From: Gammaproteobacteria bacterium
Lineage (GTDB): Bacteria; Pseudomonadota; Gammaproteobacteria; HTCC5015
NCBI GenBank assembly: GCA_026004975.1
Contig: BPKE01000001.1
Location: forward strand, 499,788-563,787
Length of the DNA: 64,000 bases
Direction of reading: 5' to 3'
The translations under genes were made by a program, and so were the position numbers. Positions 48,604-60,605 of this stretch are shown piece by piece; within the stretch, counting starts at the first letter, position 1; every line of letters starts with the position of its first letter. Below the pieces are notes generated by a model. It was not told the origin of the DNA and searched no databases. It worked only from the letters and a program-made list of their open reading frames with translations.

Positions 48604-49590
48604 ATGACTGGAACGATGGAAACCCGCGAATTGACCGTACGTCTGCTGACCCCCACCTTTCTTGGCAACGCCAATCAAGAAGGCCAGTGGCGCACCCCGC
48701 CCTTCAAAGCGCAGTTGCGCCAGTGGTGGCGCGTGCGCTGGGCGGCCGCGCACGATTTCGTCGTCGACATTGCCAAAATGCACCGCGAAGAGGGCCTGCT
48801 GTTCGGAAACGCCTGGCTTCAGGACGAATTCTGCAAGAGCAAGGTGCGCCTTCGGCTGATCTACAAAGCCAACCCCGAGCAGTCCTGGGCCAGGGGAACC
48901 CAAAAAGGCGTCGACCCGATGACTAAGAATCTCTCCACTTCTTATGCGTGGTACGGGATCGACGAGGACGACCAAGACAAAAAGGGTAAAAAAGGCAAAA
49001 AGCGAACCGCCCTCAAGACAGAATCTTCCGAAGGCGAGCGCACCCTCGCCCTGGCCTTTCCTGCCGAACGGACCAAGGAACTGGAGGAGACCCTCGCGCT
49101 GATGCACCATTTCGGGCAGGTGGGGACGCGCAGCCGCGGGGGCTGGGGGTCGTACCAATTGGAGGGCTTCCCGGCGCTCGACCCCGGCTTTGCGCAACGC
49201 TTCACGCTACCTCTCGACGACTGCCTGAAACAGGATTGGCCCTGCGCCATCGCCGAGGGGGACGGCGGGCCGATGCTTTGGGAAAGCCAAGAGACCTTTG
49301 CAAAGTGGCACGAAGCCATGGCGCAGGTGGCCATCGCCCGCCGGGACATTCGAAACACCATCAAGAGCGAGGACAAAAGCAGTGCCAAACTGCTCGGCAG
49401 CGCCAGCCCCCGTTTCCCCAGCCCACTGCGCTGGAAGGTTGTGGAGAGGGAGTGGGGCCAACTGGCCGTGCGCGTCTTCGCCATGCCCTACGGTGGCCCG
49501 GTCTCCTATTCTGACCCCGGCCGGGTATGGCGGAAAATCGAGCAGCAACTGGACGCCCTGAAGACCCTGCGACTGAAACGGCTTGCCTAA
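48604..49590 (+). CDS. cmr1: type III-B RAMP protein Cmr1
   Basis: 328-residue Cas7-like subunit that caps the 3'-end side of the crRNA in the Cmr complex. The N-terminal RAMP signature is LTVRLLTPTFLGNANQEGQW followed by RTPPFKAQLRQWWRVRW, typical for Cmr1. A Gly-rich segment (QVGTRSRGGWGSYQLEGFP) forms the second RAMP motif. A Lys-rich insertion (DKKGKKGKKRTALK, about 125-138) is unusual. The protein is short compared with two-RAMP-domain Cmr1 proteins of 350-450 residues. Order and spacing within cmr1-6 support the call. Confidence 0.88.
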   Translation: MTGTMETRELTVRLLTPTFLGNANQEGQWRTPPFKAQLRQWWRVRWAAAHDFVVDIAKMHREEGLLFGNAWLQDEFCKSKVRLRLIYKANPEQSWARGTQKGVDPMTKNLSTSYAWYGIDEDDQDKKGKKGKKRTALKTESSEGERTLALAFPAERTKELEETLALMHHFGQVGTRSRGGWGSYQLEGFPALDPGFAQRFTLPLDDCLKQDWPCAIAEGDGGPMLWESQETFAKWHEAMAQVAIARRDIRNTIKSEDKSSAKLLGSASPRFPSPLRWKVVEREWGQLAVRVFAMPYGGPVSYSDPGRVWRKIEQQLDALKTLRLKRLA

Positions 49591-49600
49591 AGGGGGCCTC

Positions 49601-52600
49601 ATGACGGAGCAGAACGACATCTTCTGGCAAACCAAAGTCGCCGCCCGGCTGCACGATCCGGCGGAAAAAGCGCTGGTCCTGTTGCGCGACCCGGCCGGCC
49701 ACGAAAACGGCACCAGTCGCGCCCTGGCGCGCCTCTTGGGCTTTCACCGCCTGGAGGGCGAATCGGTGGCGCCGGACAACGACGAGGCACTCGCCGCGCT
49801 CACCTTCAAACAGGGCATCCCGGCCACCCTCTACCGGTGGGTGCAGCGCGCCGACTGGTGGGCGGCGGCCGCCGACCGTCCCCAGTGGCCGATGGATGAA
49901 GTCATCACCCCCAACGGCAAGACGCTGGCCGTCGCGCCCTGGGCCCAGGTGCACTGGACGCAAAAGCCCGAATTCATCCATCCCTTGAGCGGGTACCGAC
50001 TGGAGCTCGCGCAGCTTGCCGACACCGACTTCAAAGACATCAAGAAGCGCAGCCGCGAACATTTCGAGTGGCTCCTCGGGCAGCTCGGTCAAGACGGCGC
50101 GGCGCGCGACTGGCGCAAGACGGCGCTCGCCCTGTGGCGCTTCGGCCCGGAGCTCGCCATCAGCGGCGCCGACACCGAGGACTTCCACAAGCTGGGTCCG
50201 CTCTGGCAACTGCTGCCGGCCGACACCCGCGTGCCCGACCACAGCATCTGGGACCATCTGGACCTCACCTCGGCCTTTGCCGGCGCCTTCGCCGCCGATC
50301 CGGACGGACAGGCCGCCCTGTTGGCCCTCTCCATCGGGCCCGTGCAGTCCTTCATCGCCAGCGCCCGCAAGCTCGACGACCTGTGGGCGGGCTCCCACCT
50401 GCTTGCCCGCCTTTCCTGGGAGGCCATGCGCGTCGTCTGCGAGCGGCTGGGGCCGGACGCCATCCTGTTCCCGAGCCTGCGCGGCATCGCCCAGGCGGAC
50501 CTGTGGCTGCGCGACCAAATGCACCTGCCGGACGCACTCTTCAAGGGCTGCGCCTGGACCACTCGGCCGAGCGACGAAAACCCCCTCTTTGCCGCCGCCC
50601 TGCCCAACCGCTTCGTGGCGGTGGTGCCGGCCAGTCAAGCCCGCGAGATCGCCGAAGCCGTGGAAGTGGGTGTGCGCGGCTGGCTCAAAGATCTCGGTAA
50701 GCGGGTGGTCGACGAACTGCTCGAGGCAGCGGGCTTGCCTGCACAGCCCGAGCAGTACCCCACCCCCTACGAGCAGATGCGCCGTCAACTCGAGGGCTTT
50801 CCGGAAGTGCACTGGGCGGCGGTGTCCTTCGGCCTCATCCGGCCGCGCGACGCCGCGCGCCAGACGGACCTCGACGTCACCGCCTTGTCCGAATCGATGC
50901 GCCCCTTCTTCGAGGGTGAAGGCGAGCCGGGCTTTCTCGGCACGCCGGCCTGGGAGGTGCTGCAGAAAGAGGTCGAACTCGTGGACGAGAACGGCCGCAA
51001 GAGCGTCTTCTTCGCCCCCAATCCGGGCGTGTTGTACCCGGCGGTGTACGAGCTCGCCGAGCGGGTGCTGGCGGCCGCCAAGACGGTCCGGCCCTTCCCG
51101 CAGATCCACGAAGAGGGCTATCGCTGCACCCTCACCGGCGAAGCCGAGTGGCTGACCCTCGATCGACAACAACTCCTGCGCTCGCCCCCCCAGCAGACCG
51201 ACACCCTCTGGGCCAAGATCCACCGGGCGAAACGGTCCTGGGCGAAGGAAGGAGAACACCTGGGCGGCCTGGCTGCCATCAAGCGTCTCTGGCCGACCCT
51301 GTTTGCGCGCGATGTGGCCCACGCGCTCGGAAACGACGAGGCCCACGCCAGAGTGGATCGCTTCGTCGTCTCCACCCACACCATGGCCCTGGCGCACCAA
51401 CTGCTGAACCTCGAATCACCTCCCGAGAAGCTCCGCGAGGCGGTCAAATCCGCCCCCCGGGTCGCGCTACCGCGGAAGGTGGCCCGCGAGCTGGCAGGCA
51501 AGAACCTGCTCGACTCGGCTGCCCGCATTCCCGGCTGGCTCGACGCCTTGCGGGAATCGGAAGAGAAAACCCCCGGCGCCTACGAGGAGGCCTGCCGTTC
51601 CCTGAAAGCCCTCTTCGGCCAGCCGGTCGAAAACTACTACGCCCTGCTGCTCATGGATGGCGACCGCATGGGCGCCATCCTCTCCGGCGATGAAAGGACC
51701 GGGACCGTCATCAACTACGAAGACAGTTTTCACACACAGGTGCAGCAAGGCTTTCGCAGCCACGCCCAGCAAAACCCCTTGATCGCAGAGTACGGCAAGC
51801 AACCCCGGGCTGTCTCGCCCAACCGGCATCTGGCGATCTCCGCCGCCCTCAACGATTTTTCCCAGACCGTGGCACGCCATGTGGTCGAGGAGGAATTCCC
51901 GGGGCGGCTCATCTACGCGGGCGGCGACGACGTGTTCGCCATGCTCCCGACCGCCGACGTCCTCGCCACCATGCGGCGCCTGCGCTTTGCCTACAGCGGT
52001 CAAGACCCACAAGACGAAGACTGGCATTGGAACAGCGTGCGCAAAGCGCCCAAGGGCCGGCTGATCTGCAAAAACGGCTTCGCCTGGCTCGATGGCCGTC
52101 TGATGCGCATGATGGGCCTGAACGCCACCGCCTCCTGCGGCGTGGTCATCGCCCACCACCAGGCGCCCCTGTCGGCGGTGCGCCGCGAACTCGACGCCGC
52201 CGAGAAACGCGCCAAGAACGAAGGCGGGCGCGACGCCTTTTCCATCACCGTGATCAAGCGCGCCGGCGGCGCCCTGGCTTTCACGGACAAGTGGCCGGTG
52301 CTGCCCCACCTCAAAGAGACGCGGGACTTTCTCGCAGCCGAAGGGGTTTCCCGGCGCGCCGTCTACCACGTGCTGCAATGGCTCGACGCCCGCAGCCTGC
52401 CCCCCGGGGCACTCGACAAACAAGGCATGCTGGGCTCGATGCTCGCCTATCAATTCGACCGTCAATCCAAGAAGGCCGATCCGGGAATCCGCGCGCGCGC
52501 TCCTGAGCTCGCCAAAAAACTCGCGGCACAGGCGGCAGAGTGGGCCCGTGATAAAGGTCACGTCGAGGCTGTAGAAAAACTGCGCAACCTGCTCGGTGTT

Positions 52601-52641
52601 GCGGAATTCCTGGCCCGGGAAACGCGCATGGGAGACGAGCC

Positions 52642-52645
<4 letters not shown>
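49601..52645 (+). CDS. cmr2: type III-B large subunit Cas10/Cmr2
   Basis: 1014-residue large subunit. The N-terminal HD-type domain has H18-D19 (ARLHDPAEKALVLLRD) for single-stranded DNA cleavage; the rest of the HD set is not certain. Palm 1 includes LLALSIGPVQSFIASARKLD and LLLMDGDRMGAILSG. Palm 2 carries the intact GGDD (774-777, IYAGGDDVFAMLP), the site that makes cyclic oligoadenylate on target RNA binding. Helical Cmr2 C-terminal domain follows. ATG 49601 is preceded by AGGGGG; a frame start 18 nt upstream is less likely. Overlaps cmr3 by 4 nt. Confidence 0.95.
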
Positions 52646-55167
<2,522 letters not shown>

Positions 55168-55170
55168 GCC

Positions 55171-56544
55171 ATGCCCATCGCTGCCGTTCCATCTTATCTG
55201 GGTAACGATTTCTCGAAAGCCTCTCCGGGTCTTCGCTTTGGCATGTATCTGCCCGTTTGGACCACGCGAGCCGACCAGGAGCGGGAGGTCCGAAAACGCG
55301 CCTCAAAAGGCAGCCCAGAAGCGAAAGCGATCCAGGCACGGATCGACGAAACGTCCATGGACGCCGTCATAGCAGAGCTTTGTAGTTGCAAGAAAAATCC
55401 CTTGCCCAAAATCTGGGAAAAAACCAAAGCTTGGTCGCTGGAGTCGTGGGAAAAAATGGTATCACTCAACGAGAGCGACAAGCGGATTTGCGAGGCACTG
55501 ATCGCGCGCCAGCTCGCTCTTGCGGCCCCGGCCGTCGGCGCGGGAAGCGCCTTGATGCTTCAGGCCGTCGCCACCGCGCCCTTTACCACCGGGCTCGGCA
55601 ACGAACACCCGCTGGAGAACGGCTTTGCTTTTCTCAACCCTTACGGCCTGCCGTACCTTCCGGGCAGCGGCGTCAAGGGCGTCCTGCGCCAGGCCGCACG
55701 AGAGCTTGCCGAGGGCCGCTTCGGAGACACCGGTGGTTGGGACGCCGAACGCCGTCACCGCTTGCACATCGGCGATACCACCATCGAAGCGACGGACATC
55801 GACCTCTTGTTTGGGCGCGAGCCCGAGAAAGTCGACGGCGACCATCTGCGTGGCACGCTGCGTTTCTGGGACGTGATTCCGCAAATCGCCGGCAACCGCC
55901 TTCAGGTCGACGTGATGACGCCGCACCAAAGCGACTACTATGCCCAGAAGGGCGGGAAAAATCACCCAACCCCGCCTCACGATGCGGGATATCCGATCCC
56001 AATATTTTTTCTCACTGTTCCTCCGGGTTCGAAATTCATTTTTCACGTCATTTGTGACATCGACCGTCTCGAGCGGTGGGAGCCGGGACTTCCCGGAGAC
56101 ACATGGCAGAAACTGCTGAAAGCCGCCTTCGAGCACGCCTTCAAGTGGCTCGGGTTTGGCGCCAAAACCGCCGTGGGCTACGGCAGCATGCTCTTCGACG
56201 AAGAGGCGTCCCACGAACTTCAACGAAAGGTCGAAGCGCTCGAGGAGGCCCGCGCTCTGGAGTCCATGAGCGCGGAGGAACAGGCCCGCGTTCAGGCCCG
56301 TAAAGAAATCGAGGCCTTCCGCGCCCTGTTCGAGGCGGCGTCTCGGAACCTCTATCAACCGGGCACGGAATTCGACACCGCACGGTGGCGCTTCATCGAG
56401 ACGTGCCAACAGTGGCAGGACCAGGACCTTCGCGAAACGGCGGCCGAGCTTCTGCAGCGCACCTTTGAGTGGGGTGCGCCCAAGAAAAAGGACAAGAAAA
56501 AGCGCCTTCGCGAGGCCATCGACGCCTTGCGCGTGGCACCCTGA
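55171..56544 (+). CDS. cmr6: type III-B RAMP protein Cmr6 with long C-terminal helical tail
   Basis: 457-residue Cas7-like subunit near the 3' end of the complex. The RAMP core is clear: TTGLGNEHPLENGFAFLNPY, GLPYLPGSGVKGVLRQAARE, LRGTLRFWDVIPQ, LQVDVMTPHQSDYYAQKGG and KWLGFGAKTAVGYGSM. About 110 extra residues follow (from 350), predicted helical, and end in a Lys-rich stretch (APKKKDKKKRLREAI). The N-terminal 90 residues also look specific to this subgroup. 69 nt separate it from the effector gene. Confidence 0.9.
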   Translation: MPIAAVPSYLGNDFSKASPGLRFGMYLPVWTTRADQEREVRKRASKGSPEAKAIQARIDETSMDAVIAELCSCKKNPLPKIWEKTKAWSLESWEKMVSLNESDKRICEALIARQLALAAPAVGAGSALMLQAVATAPFTTGLGNEHPLENGFAFLNPYGLPYLPGSGVKGVLRQAARELAEGRFGDTGGWDAERRHRLHIGDTTIEATDIDLLFGREPEKVDGDHLRGTLRFWDVIPQIAGNRLQVDVMTPHQSDYYAQKGGKNHPTPPHDAGYPIPIFFLTVPPGSKFIFHVICDIDRLERWEPGLPGDTWQKLLKAAFEHAFKWLGFGAKTAVGYGSMLFDEEASHELQRKVEALEEARALESMSAEEQARVQARKEIEAFRALFEAASRNLYQPGTEFDTARWRFIETCQQWQDQDLRETAAELLQRTFEWGAPKKKDKKKRLREAIDALRVAP

Positions 56545-56613
56545 GCGAGCGGCCCGATGCCCGGTGCATACGCCGCCCATTATCGAACGTCGCGAGCGTG
56601 AGACGAGAAGCCG

Positions 56614-58113
56614 ATGCGACTAATCACCTTTCTCGGAACAGGCTCTTATCAAATGACCCAGTACGCTTGGGAGGACCGCAGCGTCGAGTCGAACTATGTC
56701 GCCGACGCCCTCGTACGGCTGACCGGCGCCAACGATGTGGTCGTTCTTGCGACCGAAGCCGCGCTCCACGCCCACGAACAATCATTGCGGGAGGCGCTTC
56801 GAGAGACCGCCGCCCAGGTGTCCTTCATGCGGATCCCCGAGGCGCCCGGGCGGGAACCCTGGTGGCAACTCTTCCGATCGCTCAGCAAGGCTCTCCAAGA
56901 CACGGATGCGGCGCTGATCGACATTACCCATGGCTTCCGCGCGCTGCCCTTCTTTGCCGGCGCCGTCGTGATGTATACGCGATTCGTGAAGCGTGCCTCG
57001 TTGGAAACGCGCATCGTCTACGGCGCCTTCGAAGCCCGGGAGGAAGACGGCACGACGCCCATTTGGGACCTGACCGCCTTCGTCGACCTCATCGATTGGA
57101 CACACGCCATCGATGCATTTCTTTCCTCTGGGAAGAGCGCGGAGCTCGCCACCCGTGCACAGAACATCGGGCGCCGACTTTCCCAGGAATGGGCGCGAAC
57201 CAAACAGGGCGACCAACCGAGGCTGCCTCGGTTGGCCCAAGCGCTCACGCGCTTCAGCGACGCGCTGACCACGGTCCGCACCGGCGAACTCTTGCTCGGC
57301 TCCCGGAAACACCCCTCGGCCGTCGTCGCACTCCTCGACGCACTCGAGCAGTCCCACGCCGAGATCACCGCCTATCTGCCCCCTCTGGCCGAGATACTCG
57401 ATCGTATCCGAGCGATGCTTCGACCGTTGCGTGTCGAAGAGGACCATTTGTCCGGGGCCGCCGGGCGCAACCACATGGTTGCATTGAGCCGGCTTTACAT
57501 GCAGCTCGATCGCCATGCTGAAGCCATGGTCACCCTTCGCGAAGCGTGGGTCAACCTGTTCGCGCCACCCGCAGCGACGCGACCGGGCCCCGAGCTCGAT
57601 CTGCACGCGCGCGATCGCGCCGAGCGCCGCGCCCGCCGAGCCACGGAGCGCGGTGCATCCCCCTTCGGCCTGCGCAATGACCTGCAGCACGGCGGCTTTC
57701 GGAAAAACCCGCTTCCCCCGAAGGCGATCCGCGGGCAGCTTGCCCAGGCGATCGACCGACTCGAGCGTGAACCGCCGCCTGAAGACAGCGACGATGCCGG
57801 CCGGATCTGGTTCGTCACGCGCCATCCGGGTGCCGCCGACTGGCTGCGCCGCAAAGGCGTGCGCGCGGACGTCATCAGACCCCACCTCGACCCCTGCGAC
57901 ATCCAAGAGGGCGACCTCGTCGTCGGCAATCTACCGCTGCACATCGTCGCCGAAGTCTGTCGGCGCGGTGGTCGTTTCTTCAACCTGAGCATCGATATAC
58001 CGCCCGAGCTGCGCGGGGCCGAGTTGATGCCAGACGATCTCGAACGCGTGGGTGCGCGCTTGGAAGAGTATCGCGTCGAAAGAATCGACTCAGAACCTCT
58101 GTTTTGCGGCTGA
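56614..58113 (+). CDS. CARF-HEPN effector (TM1812/Csx1-like) fused to a Csx16-like domain
   Basis: 499-residue three-part protein. Residues 1-160 are a CARF domain of the TM1812 kind (ITFLGTGSYQMTQYAW at the start, DITHGFRALPFFA from D103). The middle is helical and carries the HEPN RNase motif R354-NDLQ-H359 (Rx4H). From residue 397 the chain continues RIWFVTRHPGAADWLRRKGV, then GDLVVGNLPLHIVAEVCRRG and FNLSIDIPPELRGAELMPDD, closely matching Csx16 (VVA1548 family), normally a separate protein of about 100 residues. Csx16 has been proposed as a ring nuclease. The fusion would join an activated RNase to its off-switch. Overlaps the next gene. Confidence 0.85.
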   Translation: MRLITFLGTGSYQMTQYAWEDRSVESNYVADALVRLTGANDVVVLATEAALHAHEQSLREALRETAAQVSFMRIPEAPGREPWWQLFRSLSKALQDTDAALIDITHGFRALPFFAGAVVMYTRFVKRASLETRIVYGAFEAREEDGTTPIWDLTAFVDLIDWTHAIDAFLSSGKSAELATRAQNIGRRLSQEWARTKQGDQPRLPRLAQALTRFSDALTTVRTGELLLGSRKHPSAVVALLDALEQSHAEITAYLPPLAEILDRIRAMLRPLRVEEDHLSGAAGRNHMVALSRLYMQLDRHAEAMVTLREAWVNLFAPPAATRPGPELDLHARDRAERRARRATERGASPFGLRNDLQHGGFRKNPLPPKAIRGQLAQAIDRLEREPPPEDSDDAGRIWFVTRHPGAADWLRRKGVRADVIRPHLDPCDIQEGDLVVGNLPLHIVAEVCRRGGRFFNLSIDIPPELRGAELMPDDLERVGARLEEYRVERIDSEPLFCG

Positions 58114-59297
58114 TGACCACACTGCACATCGCCATCGTGACCGGACAGCCTCTGGCCAATTTCATTCCGATTCTCCAAGAGCGGCCGCAGCAGGTTCTCC
58201 TTCTGCAAAGACCGAGCATGCGCAGGCAAGCGGAACAATTCCAGCGCGCGCTCCATGAAATCGGTTACCATACGGGCCAAATCGACATCGATGAGACCCT
58301 TCCCGAGACGGGCTTCGAAGACCTGGGTGAGTATGCACTGGATCTACAACAGCGGATAAACGAACGCTACCCCGATGCAGAAATCACCTGGAACGCCACA
58401 GGTGGCACCAAGCTGATGGCCCTTGCACTTTGGGATTTGTTCGACGCTCGCCGGGTGCGGGTCATCTACCTGGACACGCAACACGGCCTGATGGAGCAAT
58501 TGCGCCCCAAACCCGGCGTCATCCCTCTGGAATCCGTTCTCACTCCCGAACTGTATCTGACAGCCATGGGGAAGATCTTTCGCTCGGCGTTGACCCGCAA
58601 CACCACATGGATCGAAATGGCACTATACAGAAGTAGGATCACGTTCAAGCTGGCAAAAAATGCTGGGTCGCTTCTCCGCCTTTTTCAACAGTGGCAGCGC
58701 ACATGGGACAAATCCGACCGGTGTCCCGCGACGTTGAGTGTTGATTCCAAAAACGCCCTGCACAACCAGATCATGAAGGCGCTCTCCGAATCCGGTGTCG
58801 TCGTGATTACGGACGAGAGCACATATCAGCCGCCAAACGCATCGTCGATAGAATACCTCACCGGAGGATGGTTGGAAGAATATGTATACCTGGCTGCAAA
58901 GGATGCCGGAATAGAGCACGTCGAGGTCGGGCTCAAATTTGGCGATCGTGCGCAGCGCAAAAAAGGTCAAGACAACGAAATCGACGGCTTCCTGATCCAC
59001 AACAACAGGCTGCTATTGGTCGAGTGCAAGACCGGAAATCTCCTGCGGGACGGGAGGGACACCGACATCGTCTATAAGCTCGACAGCATCGGCCAAAATG
59101 CCGGCGGCGTCCAGGCCACACGCCTGCTGTTGTCGGCCCAGCCGCTCGAGCATATTACAGGCACGCAACGACGTGTCGACACCCGCGCGAGGGCGCGTGC
59201 CACCCGCATCGAGACTCTGGCGGGTGGCGAGATCGCCCGCTTCAAACAAGCCTTGATCCACTGGCGGGACACCGGACAATGGTCGGCCTCACCCTGA
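58113..59297 (+). CDS. card1: Card1/Can2-like CARF nuclease (DUF1887)
   Basis: 394-residue CARF plus PD-(D/E)XK nuclease. The CARF domain holds N94-ATGGTK-L, the ligand-loop signature. The C-terminal nuclease has GGWLEEYVYLAAKDAG, then E289/D291 (NEIDGF) and E304-C-K306 (LLLVECKTG), which match the metal-binding set of Card1/Can2 enzymes. Those are activated by cyclic tetra-adenylate to cut single-stranded DNA and RNA or to nick DNA. ATG 58113 overlaps the previous stop (ATGA region); a TTG 9 nt upstream is less likely. The stop overlaps cas6 by 19 nt. Confidence 0.88.
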   Translation: MTTLHIAIVTGQPLANFIPILQERPQQVLLLQRPSMRRQAEQFQRALHEIGYHTGQIDIDETLPETGFEDLGEYALDLQQRINERYPDAEITWNATGGTKLMALALWDLFDARRVRVIYLDTQHGLMEQLRPKPGVIPLESVLTPELYLTAMGKIFRSALTRNTTWIEMALYRSRITFKLAKNAGSLLRLFQQWQRTWDKSDRCPATLSVDSKNALHNQIMKALSESGVVVITDESTYQPPNASSIEYLTGGWLEEYVYLAAKDAGIEHVEVGLKFGDRAQRKKGQDNEIDGFLIHNNRLLLVECKTGNLLRDGRDTDIVYKLDSIGQNAGGVQATRLLLSAQPLEHITGTQRRVDTRARARATRIETLAGGEIARFKQALIHWRDTGQWSASP

Positions 59298-60235
59298 ATT
59301 TGGCCCGATATCGCTTTTATGCCAGGACGCTGTCCCCGCTTCGCCTGCCCCGCTATGCCGGGGCGACGCTGCGCGGCGCCTTTGGGCACGCGTTGCGACG
59401 CCGGGTGTGTGCCCTAGGGCGGGAGCTTTGCCACGGCTGTCGGCTCATCATGAACTGCGACTACCCCCTGCTCTTCGAACCCCGATTGCTCACCAAGGAG
59501 CCGAGCGCTGACCCTCTCCCGGCAGACCAGCCCCCTTTCCTCATCGAACCGCCCCCGATGCCAGGACGCCCTCTGCGGCTGGGGGAGCGCTTCAGCTTCG
59601 ACATGGTCCTAATCGGCGAAGCGCTCGACAAGTTGGACACGATCATTGCTGCATGGCGCACTGCCCTTTCCAGCGCGCTGGGTGCAGACGCCGGTCAAGC
59701 CGAACTCGAGCAGGTGGCCTTCGTGCCGGCAGACGGGATTGCGGTGACCGTGGCCGGCCGTGACCCACGCATCCATCCACACGACGCCACTTTGACCATT
59801 CCAAGCTTCCCCGAAGACAGGGACGTCACGCTCTCACTGCTCACGCCCCTGCGCATTCGGCACCAAGGGCGCATCATCGGTGTCCAAGGCTTTCAACCGG
59901 GTCTCTTCTGGAGACACTTGATCCGCCGCGTCACCATGCAAGTCAACCGCCAGCACCCCGAAACCTGGACCCTCGACGACATCCACGCCCTCAATGCCCT
60001 AGCGGATCGCGTCAAGACGGGGCGCATCGCCCTGATGTGGGAGGACCCATGGCGTCATTCCACCCGGCAGGGTCGACGAATCCCCCTAGGCGGTGTCGTC
60101 GGGCGCTTGTCGTTTTCCGCCGTTCCAAGGGCGTTGCTCCCGATATTGTATCTGGGACAATGGCTGCACGTTGGCAAAGAAACCGCGTTCGGTCTCGGCC
60201 ACTATCGCTGGCTCGATCGCCCTCGCGGCGCCTGA
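59279..60235 (+). CDS. cas6: crRNA-processing endoribonuclease Cas6
   Basis: 318-residue RAMP-fold endonuclease that cuts the array transcript within the repeat. Characteristic: PLRLPRYAGATLRGAFGHAL at the N-terminus, a cysteine cluster (CALGRELCHGC, then NCDYPLLFEP) and the C-terminal Gly-rich loop LYLGQWLHVGKETAFGLGHY. Four cysteines within about 20 residues suggest a bound zinc. Catalytic residues of Cas6 are poorly conserved and not assignable here. It likely cleaves 3' of the GGGG arm of the repeat hairpin, leaving the 8-nt ATTAAGAC tag (inference). Confidence 0.88.
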   Translation: MVGLTLNLARYRFYARTLSPLRLPRYAGATLRGAFGHALRRRVCALGRELCHGCRLIMNCDYPLLFEPRLLTKEPSADPLPADQPPFLIEPPPMPGRPLRLGERFSFDMVLIGEALDKLDTIIAAWRTALSSALGADAGQAELEQVAFVPADGIAVTVAGRDPRIHPHDATLTIPSFPEDRDVTLSLLTPLRIRHQGRIIGVQGFQPGLFWRHLIRRVTMQVNRQHPETWTLDDIHALNALADRVKTGRIALMWEDPWRHSTRQGRRIPLGGVVGRLSFSAVPRALLPILYLGQWLHVGKETAFGLGHYRWLDRPRGA

Positions 60236-60281
60236 CCCCACTCAGAAGGCCTGCAAGCTTGCGAGCTCGTCACAAATAGAC

Positions 60282-60311
60282 GATCTCATGTCATCATGAT
60301 GAGCAGAGATC
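60282..60311. promoter_or_regulatory. 30-bp interrupted palindrome upstream of the adaptation genes
   Basis: GATCTC (60282-60287) and GAGATC (60306-60311) flank a perfect 12-bp palindrome TCATCATGATGA (60291-60302), each separated from it by 3 nt. It lies 12 nt before cas2 and overlaps no gene. It could be an operator for a dimeric regulator or an RNA hairpin. AAGGA at 60313-60317 is the likely ribosome-binding site. Confidence 0.55.
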
Positions 60312-60323
60312 AAGGACCCCTAG

Positions 60324-60605
60324 ATGGCCAGAACCCTGTATTTGATCGCCTACGACGTGCGCAACCCCAAGCGCCTGCGCCGCGTGCACAAGGTCCTGAA
60401 AGAATTCGCCACGGGCGGCCAGAAATCCGCCTTCGAATGCTATCTGAGCGATGCAGAGCGAAATGAGCTGCTTTCTCGAGTGCGCGACCAAATGGATGAA
60501 ACACAGGACGCACTCTTGATCGTAGCCCTGAAAGACCGCACGAACGTGATCGTAAAAGGAATCGCCGTTGCGCCCTCCAATGAGACATTGACCTATTTAG
60601 GATGA
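60324..60605 (+). CDS. cas2: Cas2 (first copy)
   Basis: 93-residue ferredoxin-fold Cas2, the central dimer of the spacer-integration complex. Characteristic: LYLIAYDVRNPKRLRRVHKV with the conserved Asp after the first strand, then FATGGQKSAFECYLSDAERN. The C-terminus differs from the second Cas2 further on, so the two are diverged paralogues. The stop overlaps the cas1 start (ATGA), indicating translational coupling. The interrupted palindrome lies just upstream. Confidence 0.92.
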   Translation: MARTLYLIAYDVRNPKRLRRVHKVLKEFATGGQKSAFECYLSDAERNELLSRVRDQMDETQDALLIVALKDRTNVIVKGIAVAPSNETLTYLG

